A stretch of 64,000 bases of DNA from Rhodopseudomonas boonkerdii (GTDB lineage: Bacteria; Pseudomonadota; Alphaproteobacteria; Rhizobiales; Xanthobacteraceae), in the NCBI RefSeq assembly GCF_021184025.1, contig NZ_CP036537.1:5237001-5301000 (forward strand). The letters run 5' to 3'. The position numbers and the translations under genes are program-made. Positions 52,926-61,291 of this stretch are shown here, piece after piece. The stretch's first letter is position 1, and the number at the start of each line of letters is the position of its first letter. The notes under the pieces were generated by a model. That model was not told where the DNA came from and ran no database searches. It saw only the letters and a program-made list of their open reading frames with translations.

Positions 52926-53027
52926 TGCCACGTCCTGCCGGTCCTGCAGTGGCGATCCGATACCGAGGGGCCCGCCGATGCGAAGAAACTAAAAGCGACT
53001 TGAAAATAACGAAACGGGATGTTTGAA

Positions 53028-53039
53028 TATTTCAGAGAT
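53028..53039. promoter_or_regulatory. Motif shared with the 31-kb LysR promoter
   Basis: TATTTCAGAGAT, 20 bases before the LysR start, is nearly the same as the palindrome TATTTCAGAAATA before the paralogous LysR gene at 31023. It may be a common LysR site or a -10-like element. Confidence 0.35.
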
Positions 53040-53059
53040 CACAAGATGGTATGTATTAG

Positions 53060-53914
53060 ATGCTCGCCCTCGACGTCGAATCCGTGCAGGCCTTTGTTCT
53101 GGTGGCTGATTTTCAAAGCTTTACGCGTGCGGCCGAGGCGCTCGATACGTCGCAGGCCGCGATCAGCATGCGGTTGAAACGGCTTGAGGAGAGGTTGGGC
53201 GAGCGCCTCATCGAGCGGACGCCGCGATTGGTACGGCTGTCCGCGCGCGGCGCCGCTTTCCTCAGCGCCGCCCGCGATTTCCTGGCGGCGCACGAGCGGG
53301 CGGTCGCCGGGCTCACCATCTCACCCCGGCGGTTCACGCTCGGCATTGCCGATCAGGTCGCAGGCCCTGAACTGCCCGCCCTCCTCGCCCGACTCGGCGC
53401 CTATGATCCTGCATTGGTAATCGAGGTGCAGATTGAAGCATCGCGCAGCCTGCTGGAGGCGTTCGATCGCGGCAGCCTAGATGCCGCCATCGTCCGCCGC
53501 GAGGATGATCGGCGCGACGGCGAGGTCCTGACGGAGGAGCGCTTTAGCTGGTTCGCGACGCCCGGCTTCGAATATAGAAGCGGCGAAGCGATCCGCCTCG
53601 CCTCGCTGGCGCCCTCCTGCGGCGTGCGCAATATCGCAACGCGTGCACTCGATGCCGCAGATATCGACTGGATCGAAGTGTTTGTCGGCGGCGGCATGAC
53701 CGCCATTGGCGCTGCCGTATCGGCCGGCCTTGCGGTTGCGGCCCTCGCCCAGCGCGTGGCCCCGCAGGGGGTCGTCGATATCAGCGCGCGGTTCGGACTG
53801 CCGCCGCTACCGTCATCGCAGATCGTGCTGCATTCGTCGCTGTCCGACCCGCGGTCGCGCGGCGCGCTGCGCACCATCGCGGCAGCGTTTCGCGAGCATC
53901 GGGCATCTGCTTGA
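53060..53914 (+). CDS. LysR-family transcriptional regulator
   Basis: A 284-aa protein with the HTH VESVQAFVLVADFQSFTRAA EALDTSQAAISMRLKRLEER and effector part FTLGIADQVAGPELPALLAR. It is paralogous to the LysR at 31023, with equal length and conserved blocks throughout. It is divergent from the amidase/MFS operon and presumably regulates it. It is convergent with the GNAT gene, 18 bp away. Confidence 0.9.
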   Translation: MLALDVESVQAFVLVADFQSFTRAAEALDTSQAAISMRLKRLEERLGERLIERTPRLVRLSARGAAFLSAARDFLAAHERAVAGLTISPRRFTLGIADQVAGPELPALLARLGAYDPALVIEVQIEASRSLLEAFDRGSLDAAIVRREDDRRDGEVLTEERFSWFATPGFEYRSGEAIRLASLAPSCGVRNIATRALDAADIDWIEVFVGGGMTAIGAAVSAGLAVAALAQRVAPQGVVDISARFGLPPLPSSQIVLHSSLSDPRSRGALRTIAAAFREHRASA

Positions 53915-53932
53915 CGGCGCAGGCGCTGCGGC

Positions 53933-54391
53933 TCACGCTGCATCCGCCAGATCGATGCTGAAGCGCAGGGCGCGCGCCAGCAGCCCGTGCCGGAAATAGA
54001 AGCGATGGCCGAGCACATTGGTCAGCGGCGTATCGAGCACCAAACGTGTGCAGCCCGCGCTGCGAGCTTCCGCTTTCAGACGATCCATCATCACCCGACC
54101 AACCCCGCCGCTGCGGACATTGGCATCGGTAACGAGATCGTCGACATAGAAATGCACCCCGTGGAACAAATTTTCCTGCAGACGGAAGCCTGCCAATGCA
54201 GCCGGTGAACCGGACCGCCAGAGCGCCATGAGCCGGTAGCCCGCCATGGTCTGGCTGCGCCAGCGCGCAACGAACTCCTGTTCGGAGGCAAGATGTGGGC
54301 GCAATTGACGCATCAGCAGAAAACAGGTCGCCACCTCTGCCTCGTTGTCGATATAGCGGATGTCATGCGCCGGGGATGTCATCCCGGTCAT
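53933..54391 (-). CDS. GNAT-family N-acetyltransferase
   Basis: A 152-aa acyl-CoA-dependent transferase. The core is FYVDDLVTDANVRSGGVGRV MMDRLKAEARSAGCTRLVLD, with the pyrophosphate-binding R-SGGVGR loop (Q/RxxGxG/A form), then TNVLGHRFYFRHGLLARALR at the C-terminus. The start may be 54391 or 54382, overlapping the end of the epimerase gene by at most four bases. Substrate unknown. Confidence 0.87.
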   Translation of the reverse strand: MTGMTSPAHDIRYIDNEAEVATCFLLMRQLRPHLASEQEFVARWRSQTMAGYRLMALWRSGSPAALAGFRLQENLFHGVHFYVDDLVTDANVRSGGVGRVMMDRLKAEARSAGCTRLVLDTPLTNVLGHRFYFRHGLLARALRFSIDLADAA

Positions 54392-55116
54392 TGGCCTGCC
54401 CTCCAATTCGCCGACCATCCCCAGGTTCGTTTTGCCTTGTCGCTGCTAACAGTGCCGTCGTCTTCAGTCAGATTGTAAATGCCGGGCGCCCCGATCCGGA
54501 CCGCCAAGACCGCGGCGCGGGCTGCGGCATCGACATGAAGCGGCGCGGCGCCTTGGGCTGCACCAGAGCCTGTGCCTGGCCCGTAGAGACGGCCATAACG
54601 CAGTACTATCCCCTCGCACGGCGCCGCGGCGACCTGAGCCTCCAGGCTAGCGACTCCCCGCGCCGAAACGCCGGCGCGCCCTTCCGCATCGACAGCCAGC
54701 GCATCCTCTTCGCGATGGGGTAGTGGACCATCCGCATAGGCGAAGGCCACACTCTGGGCAATCAGACGCCGGGCCCTCGCGGCCGAAGATGCGGCGACTA
54801 GATTGCGGGTTCCCTCTTCGCGGATGCGAGCATTGCGCGCCGTGGCCTCGGCCATCCGGGCCGGATCGAGCCCCGCCGGCAGATCCGTGAGTTGGTGCAT
54901 GACAACGGTGGGCTGCGCTGCCACCACCGCCGCGGTCAGCGCCTCGGCGTCGAATACATCGACCACCGCGACCTCGATGCCCCGCGCCTGCAGCGCCGCC
55001 ACTTTGCTGTGCGCCCGCGTAGTTCCGACCACGCGCCATCCGTCCGCGACAAGTAGCGGCGCCACCCGGCTGCCGATTGCGCCGGCCGCTCCCGCGAGAA
55101 AAATCGTTCTATTCAT
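54388..55116 (-). CDS. NAD-dependent epimerase/dehydratase-like protein
   Basis: A 242-aa extended-SDR-type protein: IFLAGAAGAIGSRVAPLLVA (GxxGxxG), RRLIAQSVAFAYADGPLPHR and LRYGRLYGPGTGSGAAQGAA. The Tyr-x-x-x-Lys motif is not obvious, so it may be a binding rather than a catalytic member. The ATG at 55116 is chosen for the clean Rossmann start. It is divergent from the MarR gene across 85 bp with a direct repeat and is probably MarR-controlled, together with the GNAT gene. Confidence 0.85.
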   Translation of the reverse strand: MNRTIFLAGAAGAIGSRVAPLLVADGWRVVGTTRAHSKVAALQARGIEVAVVDVFDAEALTAAVVAAQPTVVMHQLTDLPAGLDPARMAEATARNARIREEGTRNLVAASSAARARRLIAQSVAFAYADGPLPHREEDALAVDAEGRAGVSARGVASLEAQVAAAPCEGIVLRYGRLYGPGTGSGAAQGAAPLHVDAAARAAVLAVRIGAPGIYNLTEDDGTVSSDKAKRTWGWSANWRAGQ

Positions 55117-55164
55117 TGCGTCACCCGTCGATGGCGATGGCACTTCGGCGCCGATCGCTCTACA

Positions 55165-55194
55165 TATCAGAGCACGAACATATTATCAGAGCAC
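55165..55194. promoter_or_regulatory. Direct repeat before the MarR gene
   Basis: TATCAGAGCAC occurs at 55165-55175 and 55184-55194 (19-base period), followed by CGAAC and TGACA. The second copy extends to the short palindrome TCAG-N4-CTGA. It ends seven bases before the MarR start and is well placed for autoregulation and control of the divergent epimerase gene. Confidence 0.6.
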
Positions 55195-55201
55195 TGACAT
55201 T

Positions 55202-55669
55202 ATGCGCAAGCCACCCCGACATCACCTTCCGGCCCCCGGCGAGAACAAACGCGGCAAGGACGGCTATCTCGGCTATCTGTTGCGCCAGGCCGCCGGCGCC
55301 TATCGCCACCGCATGGACCGAGCTCTTGCTGATCTCGATGTCACCCCTCCGCAATTTTCGATCATGACGATGATCCATGCCTATCCGGGGATCTCCAATG
55401 CCGACATCGCGCGGCTCGCCCTTCTCACGCCGCAGACGGTGAGCGTGATCATCGGCAATCTCAAACGGTCGGACAGGATCAGGCGATTGCCGCACGATGT
55501 GCATGGTCGCATCCTGCAGATCGAATTGACAGACACCGGCCTCACGATGCTGCGCCAATGCCGCAAGCGCGTGCATGCGCTGGAGGCCGAACTCGCCGAC
55601 GGCTTTTCAGCCGGCGATCAGGCGGTGATCCGCCGCTGGCTGGTCGCAATCGCGCATGGCGATGCCTGA
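55202..55669 (+). CDS. MarR-family transcriptional regulator
   Basis: A 155-aa winged-helix regulator: GYLLRQAAGAYRHRMDRALA, VTPPQFSIMTMIHAYPGISN ADIARLALLTPQTVSVIIGN, then the wing RIRRLPHDVHGRILQIELTD. The start at 55202 is the first Met after the direct-repeat operator; longer in-frame frames upstream are antisense to the epimerase gene. MarR proteins usually sense phenolic compounds. It is convergent with the oxidoreductase gene, 4 bp away. Confidence 0.9.
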   Translation: MRKPPRHHLPAPGENKRGKDGYLGYLLRQAAGAYRHRMDRALADLDVTPPQFSIMTMIHAYPGISNADIARLALLTPQTVSVIIGNLKRSDRIRRLPHDVHGRILQIELTDTGLTMLRQCRKRVHALEAELADGFSAGDQAVIRRWLVAIAHGDA

Positions 55670-55673
55670 CGGA

Positions 55674-56714
55674 TCATACGGTTGGCGTGCCGGCCGAAAT
55701 GACAACCTTTCCGAACGGCCCGCGATCGAGATGAGCGAATGCATCGGGCGCTGTGCCGAATGGATAGACGCGGTCGATAACAGGCTTGATCTCTTTTTCT
55801 GCAAAGGCTTTGACCATTCGCTCGAAGGCGCGGCGGTGCCCGACCGAGACGCCCTGGATGGTCGCCCGCCTCAGCATCAGCGGCACCGCGGCAAGGCAGA
55901 TATCCGGACCTTCCAGGAAGCCAATCAGGGAAACGCGCCCCTCGCTCGCAATGGCGGAGAGCGACTGCGCAAGATGATTGCCTCCAATCACTTCCAGAAT
56001 GTGATCGACGCCCCTGCCATCGGTCACCCGGAGCGCTTCGTCGACCCAATCGCGGCCCTCGGACGTGTCGATGCCGTGAAACGCACCGAGTGCCATCGCT
56101 CGCTTCAGCTTGCCGGGATCGCGCGACGTGACTATCACACGGGCACCGAAGGCGGTTGCGATCTGAAGGCCGAACAGGGAAACGCCGCCGGTGCCCTGCA
56201 CGAGGACGACTTGCCCCGCGCGCAACTGACCTGTTTCCATCAGCGCAAACCAAGCAGTCAAAGCCGCGATCGGCAATGTGGCCGCTTCCTCGTCCGAGAG
56301 CGTTGGCGGCGAATGTACGATCGCATGTTCGGGAAGCGCGACATAGTCCGCCAGCACGCCCGGCAGCGGCCCACCCAAGGACAGCCCGTGCGTCAGCATC
56401 TCCGCAGGCGGCGGACCGTCGATCCACTGCGTCCAGAAATTCGCCATCACGCGCTCGCCTGTGGCGAAGCGGGTGACATCCTCCCCGGTTGCGACGATCC
56501 GGCCTGCCAGGTCCGAGGCCGGGACAAACGGCATCCGCGGAAGCCCAGGCAGCAACTGGCCTTCGATCACGAGCTTGTCGCGATAATTCAATGAGACCGC
56601 GCCGACCCGGACCAGAACCTCGTTTGGCTTGAAGGCAGGAACGGGCGCATGCGTCAGCGCCAAATTCGCTTTTCCAAAAGCTGGCAACTGCCAGGCCTTC
56701 ATCATATCGGTCAT
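55674..56714 (-). CDS. Zinc-independent MDR oxidoreductase (quinone oxidoreductase-like)
   Basis: A 346-aa medium-chain dehydrogenase/reductase. The GroES-like part has [20 protein letters not shown] and [20 protein letters not shown]; the Rossmann part has [20 protein letters not shown] (GxGxxG). The Cys/His zinc ligands are not evident and NYRDK replaces the usual GICGxD, as in quinone oxidoreductase/YhfP-like members that use NADPH. The start is 56714 or 56702. It is divergent from a LysR gene. Confidence 0.87.
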   Translation of the reverse strand: MTDMMKAWQLPAFGKANLALTHAPVPAFKPNEVLVRVGAVSLNYRDKLVIEGQLLPGLPRMPFVPASDLAGRIVATGEDVTRFATGERVMANFWTQWIDGPPPAEMLTHGLSLGGPLPGVLADYVALPEHAIVHSPPTLSDEEAATLPIAALTAWFALMETGQLRAGQVVLVQGTGGVSLFGLQIATAFGARVIVTSRDPGKLKRAMALGAFHGIDTSEGRDWVDEALRVTDGRGVDHILEVIGGNHLAQSLSAIASEGRVSLIGFLEGPDICLAAVPLMLRRATIQGVSVGHRRAFERMVKAFAEKEIKPVIDRVYPFGTAPDAFAHLDRGPFGKVVISAGTPTV

Positions 56715-56830
56715 GCAGAAATCCCGGTCCCATGGGCGGCTGCAATGCCGCACTTCGCCATGACCTTATTGACATCCATCACGCGCATGTGGCGCTTTGT
56801 TTTCGCAAGATTTGCTCGATCAGGTCGCCA

Positions 56831-57763
56831 ATGACATCAGCTCCGCACTCGCATCTCGCCGGCATTACCGCATTCGTGCAGGCGGTCGATGCCGGCAGTT
56901 TCACGGGCGCGGCCGCGCGTATCGGCCTCTCGAAATCGGCCGTGGCAAAGAATGTTGCGCGGCTTGAAGAGCGGATAGGCGTCCGATTGCTCGAACGGAC
57001 GACGCGACGCCTCGGACTGACCGCCGAGGGCCGAACCTATTATGAGAGCTGCCTAAAAATAATCACCGAATTGAACGGCGTAGAAAGCGTGCTCGCGGCA
57101 GGCCGACACGAGGTCAACGGTTTGTTACGTGTGAGTTTGCCGGTTTCGTTTGGGCCAAGATGGATCATGCCCATTCTGCTCCAGGTCGCTCGCCGCCACC
57201 CCGCGCTTCGGCTCGATGTCTCGTTTACCGACCGGCGGGTGGATTTGATCGACGATGGTATCGACCTTGTCGTTCGTATAGGAGATCCCGGCGATATGGC
57301 GAGTCTCGCGGGGCGCCGGATCGGCAGTCAAAATTCCCTGATTTGCGGCGCGCCCGCTTACCTCGACTTGCGCGGGCGACCGATGGCCGTCACCGACCTG
57401 CCACGCCACGACTGCATCGTCTATGCGCGGGACGGCCGCGCTCTGCCATGGGAGTTGCAAGATGCGGCCGGGATGCCTATCGCCATTCGGCCAACGGCAA
57501 GGCACACCGTCAGCCATGGGGAAGCCCTACGCGACACGGCTATAGCCGGTGCCGGTATCGCCTATCTGGCGACATGGCTGGTCGCCGACGATCTGAACGC
57601 GTCGCGCCTCGAGGCGCTATCGATACGTTCAGGCTCGGAAGCGCCGCCCATCCACGTCTTGTGGCCTCACGCGCGTGGATTGCCCCCGAAAGTGCGGGTC
57701 GTCGTCGATGAATTGGTGGAGCACTTTCTGCCAGTGCCGCCGTGGGATCGCCAACGAAATTGA
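56831..57763 (+). CDS. LysR-family transcriptional regulator
   Basis: A 310-aa protein: LAGITAFVQAVDAGSFTGAA ARIGLSKSAVAKNVARLEER IGVRLLERTTRRLGLTAEG in the HTH, and GLLRVSLPVSFGPRWIMPIL with VDLIDDGIDLVVRIGDPGD in the effector domain, a CrgA/DmlR-type pattern. The ATG at 56831 is preferred over the upstream in-frame 56732. It is divergent from the quinone-oxidoreductase-like gene and probably its regulator. Confidence 0.9.
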   Translation: MTSAPHSHLAGITAFVQAVDAGSFTGAAARIGLSKSAVAKNVARLEERIGVRLLERTTRRLGLTAEGRTYYESCLKIITELNGVESVLAAGRHEVNGLLRVSLPVSFGPRWIMPILLQVARRHPALRLDVSFTDRRVDLIDDGIDLVVRIGDPGDMASLAGRRIGSQNSLICGAPAYLDLRGRPMAVTDLPRHDCIVYARDGRALPWELQDAAGMPIAIRPTARHTVSHGEALRDTAIAGAGIAYLATWLVADDLNASRLEALSIRSGSEAPPIHVLWPHARGLPPKVRVVVDELVEHFLPVPPWDRQRN

Positions 57764-57800
57764 GTCTGTCGATCGCCAATTTATGGGCACGAAGCCAAAC

Positions 57801-58511
57801 TCAAGCGCCCGCCCGGCGGGCGATCCAGGCGCCCCAGAACAGGCTGCCGAAGAAGCGCAGCGCGTCCTCGAAACCGGCTTCGTTCAGCAAAGCGATTACC
57901 GCCTCCTCCGAATGCGGCGGCTCCGCACCTTGCAAGATCTTCTGCATTTTCGCAGAGGCCTCGCCGGCATCCGCGCCATTCATCCGCCAGCGGGCCGCCC
58001 AGGCCGCCATCAGCAAGGGCTGCGAGGCATAGGCGCGATAATTGCCGGCGACCACGATCGGCGCACCCGGCCGCAAGCGCGCCGCGATCTCGGCCAGTAT
58101 CCCCTGCTTGGCCGCATCACCCGACAAATGATGCAGAACGCCGATCATGATGGCCGCATCGAAAGCATTGGTGGACGCGACATCGCTGAGCGGGCCGAGG
58201 ATGATCTCGACCCGATCCGACACGCCGGCATCGATCAGGTTGCTGCGCGCGAGATCGAGCATCGGCGGCGACGGATCGACCGCGACGAACGACCATCCTG
58301 GTTCGAGCCGCGCCGCTGCGATGATCTCGCCGGCTGTTCCGCCCGCGCCGACTACGAGCACGCGCGCAATGCTGCCCTCGCCGAGCGCGGCCGACAGCAT
58401 GCAGGCGGACAGTTCATGGCAGGCATCGTAACCCGCGAGCGCAATCCGGCTCTGGCGGGCATATTCGCCGGCGCGCGATGCGTCGAATTTGGCGGCGGAA
58501 TCCTGAGTCAT
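57801..58511 (-). CDS. Class I SAM-dependent methyltransferase
   Basis: A 236-aa protein with the SAM motif VLVVGAGGTAGEIIAAARLE (VGAGxxAG form), Asp at the end of strand 2 in FVAVDPSPPMLDLARSN, and AAIMIGVLHHLSGDAAKQGI. It resembles UbiE/TylF-like small-molecule methyltransferases. It is the last gene of the minus-strand cluster lipocalin-enolase-GFA-RidA-methyltransferase, 14 bp after RidA. Confidence 0.85.
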   Translation of the reverse strand: MTQDSAAKFDASRAGEYARQSRIALAGYDACHELSACMLSAALGEGSIARVLVVGAGGTAGEIIAAARLEPGWSFVAVDPSPPMLDLARSNLIDAGVSDRVEIILGPLSDVASTNAFDAAIMIGVLHHLSGDAAKQGILAEIAARLRPGAPIVVAGNYRAYASQPLLMAAWAARWRMNGADAGEASAKMQKILQGAEPPHSEEAVIALLNEAGFEDALRFFGSLFWGAWIARRAGA

Positions 58512-58525
58512 GTTTGCACGCCCCG

Positions 58526-58987
58526 CTATTTGAGCGCTATCGTGGCTTCGACTTCGACTGCTGCATTGCGCGGCAGTTGCGCAACGCCGACACTGGTGCG
58601 GGCGTGGCCGCCGCGCTCCTTGCCGAACAGTTCGAAGATCAGTTGCGAGGCGCCGTCGGCAACCTGGCTTTGCCCCGAAAAATCAGCGGCGCTGTGAACA
58701 AAGACCGTGAGCTTGAGCACGCGGTCCACCCGCTCCAGCGAGCCCAGCGCATCGCGCAGCGCTGTCAGCACGCGGATGAAGGCGACGCGCGCGCCGTGTT
58801 TGCCCTGCGCAATATCGACATCGCGGCCGACCTGGCCCTGCACCAACACATGATCGCCATCGCGGGGCAGCTGCCCGCTGACATAGGCAATATCACCATG
58901 GACGACAACCGGCTGATAGGCCGCGCCGGCCGCAGCTGCCGCGTGCAGTTCAATGCCTTGTTCTTTCAGTCGCTGCTCGAGATTCAT
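58526..58987 (-). CDS. RidA/YjgF-family protein
   Basis: A 153-aa member of the YjgF/YER057c/UK114 family (YjgF_endoribonc-like subgroup): YQPVVVHGDIAYVSGQLPRD, then HGARVAFIRVLTALRDALGS LERVDRVLKLTVFVHSAADF and GHARTSVGVAQLPRNAAVEV EA. The conserved Arg in ARTSVG and the Glu near the end match RidA proteins that deaminate reactive enamine/imine intermediates. Its place beside a dehydratase suggests removal of such an intermediate. Confidence 0.9.
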   Translation of the reverse strand: MNLEQRLKEQGIELHAAAAAGAAYQPVVVHGDIAYVSGQLPRDGDHVLVQGQVGRDVDIAQGKHGARVAFIRVLTALRDALGSLERVDRVLKLTVFVHSAADFSGQSQVADGASQLIFELFGKERGGHARTSVGVAQLPRNAAVEVEATIALK

Positions 58988-59059
58988 TTTATTTACCTTT
59001 GTATCGGCACGGCAGCAAACATCCGCTGCATCGTGGCCGCGCGAGATGTATTGAGATAC

Positions 59060-59443
59060 TCAGATCGTCAAGCTGCTTCCTGCAATGTGGATGCGTGGCA
59101 AGCTATCGAGATCGAGGTCATCGATACACCTGACATTCACGGCCCAGCCCTCGAAGCGTGCCATCCCTGCATCCTGCTCCTCCTTCGTCGGAGCGCTCGG
59201 TCGCCGGAAGGGCATCACACCGCATATCGGACAAAAATAATCCGCCGCCGTGCCCGTTCCCCAACGATAAACCCTGAGTCGATCGAGCGGCGTCAGAAAG
59301 CGGATCTCATTGTCGTTGACGCGGAAATTCAGCGTGCCGCGCCGGCGACAGATCGAGCAGTCGCATTCCCGGAGTTGGTCGATATCGGCTTCGATTTCAA
59401 AGCGCGTGTCACCGCAATGGCATCGACCATGATGAATAGACAT
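59060..59443 (-). CDS. GFA (glutathione-dependent formaldehyde-activating)-like protein
   Basis: A 127-aa zinc protein with the GFA/CENP-V cysteine pattern: GRCHCGDTRFE, LRECDCSICRRRGTLNF and ADYFCPICGVMPFRRPS. Such proteins bind glutathione or simply zinc and are mostly uncharacterised. It lies between the RidA and enolase-superfamily genes in the same orientation, with gaps of about 70 bp. Confidence 0.9.
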   Translation of the reverse strand: MSIHHGRCHCGDTRFEIEADIDQLRECDCSICRRRGTLNFRVNDNEIRFLTPLDRLRVYRWGTGTAADYFCPICGVMPFRRPSAPTKEEQDAGMARFEGWAVNVRCIDDLDLDSLPRIHIAGSSLTI

Positions 59444-59511
59444 CTAGCTCCTTCACGAGATCTGCAATGGCCCAAAGGACGATAGTGCTTAGCAAGAGCC
59501 ACGCGGTCTCC

Positions 59512-60666
59512 TCAAACCAGCGCGCGGAATGCCCGCCATGCGTCGTCATGGGTCTCGAAACCAATGCCCGGCGCCTCCGGCAGCGCGACATGGCCATTCT
59601 CGATGATGCTGGGGACGCCGGCGAACGGATAGAAGCCGGCCGGCGTGATTTCTGCACCGCCGAGGCGCAGCGCTGCCACCAGATGAAAGCCGAAAAGATG
59701 TCCGCCATGCGGCCAGAACGCCTGCCGCGGCCAATCCTTGGTTACGAAATGATCGATGATCTTCAGATAGCCCGGCAATCCGTAGCAATGCACGGGATCG
59801 AACAACAGGATGTCCGTTCCGCGGCGCAGTCCGCCATGCCAGTCGAGCAGCCTCGCTTCCTGGACCGAGAACAGCGCCTCCCCAGCGGCAATCGGCCCGT
59901 CGTAACGCGCGGCGACCGAGGCCAGCGTTTCGAAATCATGCGGATCGCATATGTCCTCGAACCACCACAGCTTGAACGGCGCTAGCGCTACAGCAACCTC
60001 GCTCGCATTGGTGGCGTCGTAGCGGTTCATCGCATCGACGGCGAGACGCGCACTATTTGCCACCTGCTTGGCCGCCACCTCGATGCGCCGCAGGTCGGTG
60101 CCAAGATCGGCACCGCCGATCTTGATCTTGGCACGCGTAAAGCCGAGATCGGCAAATGAGCGGATTTCAGCCGATAGTCTAGCGAGATCATCTCGCGGAT
60201 AAGGATAGCCGCCGCTCGCATAGACCGCGATACGCGGCGGTGGCGACGCCTGCTGCAGGCGCTCGCAGATGAACCGATACAGCGGGAGATCGGCGATCTT
60301 GGCCGCCGCATCCCAGATTGCCATATCAAGCGTACCAACGGCCACGCATCTCTCACCATGGCCGCCCAGCTTCTCGCCGGCCATCATCACGTCCCATGCA
60401 CGAAACGGATCGAGATTGGTGCCGTCGCGGTTCAACAAATCGGCCTCACCGGCCTTGAGCAAACGCGGCGCAAAACGCTCACGGATCAAGCCGCCCTGGG
60501 CGAAGCGGCCGACCGATGCGAAGCCGTAGCCGATGACCGGCGCGCCGGCGCGCATGACATCGGTCATCACGGCCACCAGGCTGGTGGTCAGGCCGCCGGA
60601 AGGAATGCCCGCATCGCGATAGCGGGAGATCGGAATCGACTGTTCGCGAATATCGACGATGCGCAT
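59512..60666 (-). CDS. Enolase-superfamily acid-sugar dehydratase (D-tartrate dehydratase-like)
   Basis: A 384-aa mandelate racemase/muconate-lactonising-type enzyme. The KxK base is in RAKIKIGGADLGTDLRRIEV. Metal ligands are Asp in LAVDAMNRYD, Glu in WWFEDICDPHDFET and Glu in AAGEALFSVQEARLL; a His is in FWPHGGHLFGFHLVAALRLG. This layout, with KIGGAD and PHGGH, matches the D-tartrate dehydratase group described from Bradyrhizobium, so dehydration of a hydroxyacid to a 2-keto acid is likely. The exact substrate is open. It is 22 bp downstream of the lipocalin-like gene. Confidence 0.87.
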   Translation of the reverse strand: MRIVDIREQSIPISRYRDAGIPSGGLTTSLVAVMTDVMRAGAPVIGYGFASVGRFAQGGLIRERFAPRLLKAGEADLLNRDGTNLDPFRAWDVMMAGEKLGGHGERCVAVGTLDMAIWDAAAKIADLPLYRFICERLQQASPPPRIAVYASGGYPYPRDDLARLSAEIRSFADLGFTRAKIKIGGADLGTDLRRIEVAAKQVANSARLAVDAMNRYDATNASEVAVALAPFKLWWFEDICDPHDFETLASVAARYDGPIAAGEALFSVQEARLLDWHGGLRRGTDILLFDPVHCYGLPGYLKIIDHFVTKDWPRQAFWPHGGHLFGFHLVAALRLGGAEITPAGFYPFAGVPSIIENGHVALPEAPGIGFETHDDAWRAFRALV

Positions 60667-60688
60667 GTGCTATCCTTCTGGCGCTGGC

Positions 60689-61192
60689 TTACTTCAATCG
60701 CCGCCACACCGAGATCGGCGTATTGCCGTCCGGACGCGGCGGCACGCTGTAGCTCAGCTCATCGCCTTCGAGCTTGAACTTGCGCACCTGGTCCTGGCCC
60801 TCCCAATTCGGGAACGAGGCGCTTTCAATCTTGAAGGTCAGGGTGGACGACGCGAAATCGGCGGTCAGTTTGCCGTAATGGGTGCTGGAGCCGAGGACCG
60901 CGGATTCATATTCGGCCGGCGTCGCCGCCTGCTTGTTCGCCGAGGCGAATTTCGCCCGCTCCGACTTGAAGATCTGGAGCGAATACCGCCCCTCATTGTC
61001 GACGATCAGCAGCCCCTTCGGCGCCGCGCCATAGTCCCGCGTCCGGCTGCCATCAGCATGAATGACGTCGGCGGCAACCAGCGTCCAGGTTCCCGCCAGG
61101 GACTCGCCGGCGTCAGCCGCTTGAGGGCGCACCGCTGCAAGCAGCAGGCCCATGCCGAGCAAAAACACGCCCAGCGCCTTGAAGTTGTTCAT
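60689..61192 (-). CDS. Lipocalin-like domain exported protein
   Basis: A 167-aa protein with a signal peptide (FKALGVFLLGMGLLLAAVRP) and the lipocalin_5-type pattern LAGTWTLVAADVIHADGSRT RDYGAAPKGLLIVDNEGRYS, ATPAEYESAVLGSSTHYGKL and SFPNWEGQDQVRKFKLEGDE. The ATG at 61192 has GGAGAT six bases upstream; the longer in-frame frame upstream is antisense to the LysR gene. It heads the cluster ending in the methyltransferase and may bind a small ligand in the periplasm. A decayed relative lies at 12488-12640. Confidence 0.87.
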   Translation of the reverse strand: MNNFKALGVFLLGMGLLLAAVRPQAADAGESLAGTWTLVAADVIHADGSRTRDYGAAPKGLLIVDNEGRYSLQIFKSERAKFASANKQAATPAEYESAVLGSSTHYGKLTADFASSTLTFKIESASFPNWEGQDQVRKFKLEGDELSYSVPPRPDGNTPISVWRRLK

Positions 61193-61291
61193 GAAAGTAT
61201 CTCCGTTTGCAGAACGCTCGCGAACAGATACGCCTTTCCACTGATAAGAAAATTCGATAATTTCGATATACCATCTGCGAAAAACCGAACA

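Noticed and set aside
55618..56775. 385-codon minus-strand frame overlapping the MDR oxidoreductase in another frame
   Set aside because: Same strand but shifted frame of a convincing dehydrogenase; the sequence is Arg/Ser-rich without motifs.
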